DNA of 64,000 nt from Flectonema sp. DT1601. Its lineage: Eukaryota; Euglenozoa; Diplonemea; Diplonemida; Diplonemidae. The notes beneath the pieces were generated by a model that worked only from the letters and a program-made list of their open reading frames with translations, was not told the DNA's origin and made no database searches. Below, in pieces: positions 62,466-64,000 of the stretch. A program made the position numbers and the translations under genes. The stretch covers positions 310,001-374,000 of the forward strand of contig OZ025859.1 in the NCBI GenBank assembly GCA_964019425.1. Direction: 5' to 3'. Every line of letters begins with the position of its first letter. The stretch's first letter is position 1.

Positions 62466-63278
62466 TTACTTTACTATCCTTTCTAATAACATCCTAGTTC
62501 CAAATACAGGCAAGGATAAGACATGTTGGAGCCTGTCGAGTGGGTTTAGGTTGGTCGGATCGAGTGCGTTCTTTATATTACCTTTCATAAGTTTAATATC
62601 AGCGGCGTGCTTCTTCTTCTTGACACAATTAGGATCATCATCGCAGTCCCTCTCAGCAGCGGAATATGCGAGATCGTGATGCATCGCCAACCTATCGAAT
62701 CGACTCTTGGGTTTAGTTATAACATCGGATTGTGGGATGTCTTCGTTGTTTACTTCCCTAGTAATGTTGTCATCCAAGTTCTTGATCCTATCCTCCAACT
62801 TAGTACCAGGACCTGCAAACAAAGCCTTCTCAACCCCATTCTTAGTCAGAACTGGTAGATGTAATTCTGTGTTGGGGAAAACCCGTGTCAACCACTCATG
62901 GATACCACCACCCTTGATTATTCTGTCATTGTCGTCAACATCACCGTGATACTTTTTATATAAGAAATCGTGGTAGGAGTTTTCATCATGTACATTCTTT
63001 ACAAAGTCGATGACGAAGTACCCACACATTATGCTCTTCAAGTCCTGCAGTTGGGTAGTGGAATAGATGAGAGGTCGAACCCTTACTTCTTCGGGTGGAG
63101 GCATGCCAAATGAATCGAAGTACAACGCAGGTCCAGAGTGGGGTATGAATAGACATGTCCAGTGGGTTCCAACAGAATCAGAGTGATGCAAGTTTATAAG
63201 ATAGTAACCAGGGTCGAGATCGTGTGGTATTTCGTCGCGCATGACAACCCCCGCCAAAGGTTTACCGATTTCCTTCAA
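62466..63278 (-). CDS. Adenain-like protease fused to phospholipase A2 domain, unit 2
   Basis: Nearly identical to 58905-59717, with a Val/Ile difference in the linker before the lipase motif. All proposed catalytic residues are present. It looks whole. Near-identity of the copies points to a recent tandem duplication or to gene conversion. Confidence 0.8.
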   Translation of the reverse strand: MKEIGKPLAGVVMRDEIPHDLDPGYYLINLHHSDSVGTHWTCLFIPHSGPALYFDSFGMPPPEEVRVRPLIYSTTQLQDLKSIMCGYFVIDFVKNVHDENSYHDFLYKKYHGDVDDNDRIIKGGGIHEWLTRVFPNTELHLPVLTKNGVEKALFAGPGTKLEDRIKNLDDNITREVNNEDIPQSDVITKPKSRFDRLAMHHDLAYSAAERDCDDDPNCVKKKKHAADIKLMKGNIKNALDPTNLNPLDRLQHVLSLPVFGTRMLLERIVK

Positions 63279-63506
63279 GTAGTCTTCTATTTGATAACTA
63301 TATAGAGGTTCGTAGTCTACATCATTGTTTTTTTTAATGAGGTACCGGGCACGATAATACCTCCACCTAGCAAGGCATCTGCAGCGGTATCGACGAGGAC
63401 ATGGGCGGCTGGCTATAATACCTTCTTCGCAACCGTTTTAATACCGGATCAACCATTATTTATACGGAAATAATTTGAATAACTATATATATACAACTTA
63501 ACTAAA
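63279..63506. promoter_or_regulatory. Divergent intergenic region, unit 2
   Basis: Copy of 59718-59945 with the same TATATATATA run (about 63484-63493) before the ATG at 63507. Confidence 0.35.
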
Positions 63507-64000
63507 ATGCCAAGCTTAGGACATAATTTTACTACATGTAATTGCACTACGACTACGACTGCGACTGCTGCTGCTGCTGTATCGAGTAAACTAGAACCAA
63601 CCGCCAGCGATGTGTCACTCGTCGATATTGTAGAGGTGGTTGAGGGTCATAACCAAACTAATTTGAGCAGCGAGGGATACAACAATAGTTTATTATATAA
63701 TGATACATTCCCAGATAATACATACATTGAAGTCGACGTCAATTCATTTAATGTCATGGTCGGCATGATCGATCCAACGGCATTCGAGGAGTTGGGTGTT
63801 AGGGATAATTGGGGTGGTGCTCCGGGTATGACTGACAACGGAGGATTTACTAATATAACTGCTAGCGAGTTTGGGTTGGCTTATTTCAACGGTGGTAATT
63901 CAGCAGTGCAACCAATAGTTGATGGAATATGGCTAGCGCCACCGGAAATCCAGGTCACCAAGGTGCAGTTATGTGTGAAGGGTAGTGATATTGAAATCGT
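63507..64000 (+). CDS. Beta-rich virus-like protein, unit 2 (cut by window end)
   Basis: Identical as far as compared with the first 164 codons of 59946-60695. It continues beyond the window. Confidence 0.6.
   Translation, partial: MPSLGHNFTTCNCTTTTTATAAAAVSSKLEPTASDVSLVDIVEVVEGHNQTNLSSEGYNNSLLYNDTFPDNTYIEVDVNSFNVMVGMIDPTAFEELGVRDNWGGAPGMTDNGGFTNITASEFGLAYFNGGNSAVQPIVDGIWLAPPEIQVTKVQLCVKGSDIEI

Larger units (their letters stand above)
57609..64000. mobile_element. Polinton/adintovirus-like segment, tandemly duplicated
   Basis: A virus-like segment with an adenain-type protease fused to a phospholipase A2 domain, a coiled-coil protein and a beta-rich protein. The block from 57609 recurs from about 61157 with a period settling at 3561 bases; the two copies differ at only a few sites. 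The first copy is truncated where the LINE joins it and its first gene is broken; the second looks whole as far as seen but runs off the window. No polymerase, integrase, packaging ATPase or terminal repeat is visible here, so the family call rests on the protease. Confidence 0.65.

Overview
This is a eukaryotic window, AT-rich and gene-poor, made almost entirely of repeats and mobile elements nested in one another. The evidence for a eukaryote is the set of families: two non-LTR retrotransposons (one R2-like with zinc fingers and a restriction-like endonuclease, one with an APE-type endonuclease), three tyrosine-recombinase (YR) retrotransposons of the DIRS/Ngaro/VIPER kind, a hAT DNA transposon with a likely 73-nt GT-AG intron, and a Polinton/adintovirus-like segment. 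I cannot name the host; an invertebrate or a unicellular eukaryote fits. I see no convincing single-copy host gene and no rRNA or tRNA gene.

Positions 1-44199 are dominated by one large repeat family that I do not recognise. A full unit of about 6.7 kb (without insertions) reads: coiled-coil ORF, T-rich 3' flank with an inverted repeat, a string of GATC-cored hairpins, a cluster of six GAGATACC iterons, a 1.5-4.6 kb array of roughly 110-130 bp stem-loop minisatellite units, a GAGCATCTCC block, and a leader-like block ending in CGAAATT. I see six copies: A (1-5755, non-coding part only), B (12302-18799 plus 22557-22756), C (22757-25675, a diverged paralogue), D (37499 back to 25676, inverted, nearly identical to B), E (37500-40896) and F (40905-44199). 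Every right end is the same CGAAATT; the left ends differ.

Other elements sit inside this family. The R2-like LINE (about 5756-12301) lies between the A leader and the B ORF and is itself split by an 833-bp repeat with a constant 3' end and no poly(A), present as full and 5'-truncated copies. YR element 1 (18800-22556) sits inside the leader of B, and copies A, E and F show the empty site. YR element 2 (27649-32987) sits inside the minisatellite of D and has the split direct repeats (A1-ORFs-B1-A2-B2) of its class.

Positions 44200-64000 hold a broken third YR element (about 44460-47720), an APE-type LINE (about 47721-57608) carrying a 4088-bp hAT transposon (52855-56942) with a 7-bp target duplication, and a Polinton/adintovirus-like segment (57609-64000) that is tandemly duplicated with a 3561-bp period. 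That segment carries an adenain-like protease fused to a parvovirus-type phospholipase A2 domain, a coiled-coil protein and a beta-rich unknown protein.

The strongest candidate for something undescribed is the coiled-coil macro-repeat: a protein frame conserved between diverged copies, tied to a highly structured non-coding region and a fixed terminus, with no replication or integration enzyme of its own.
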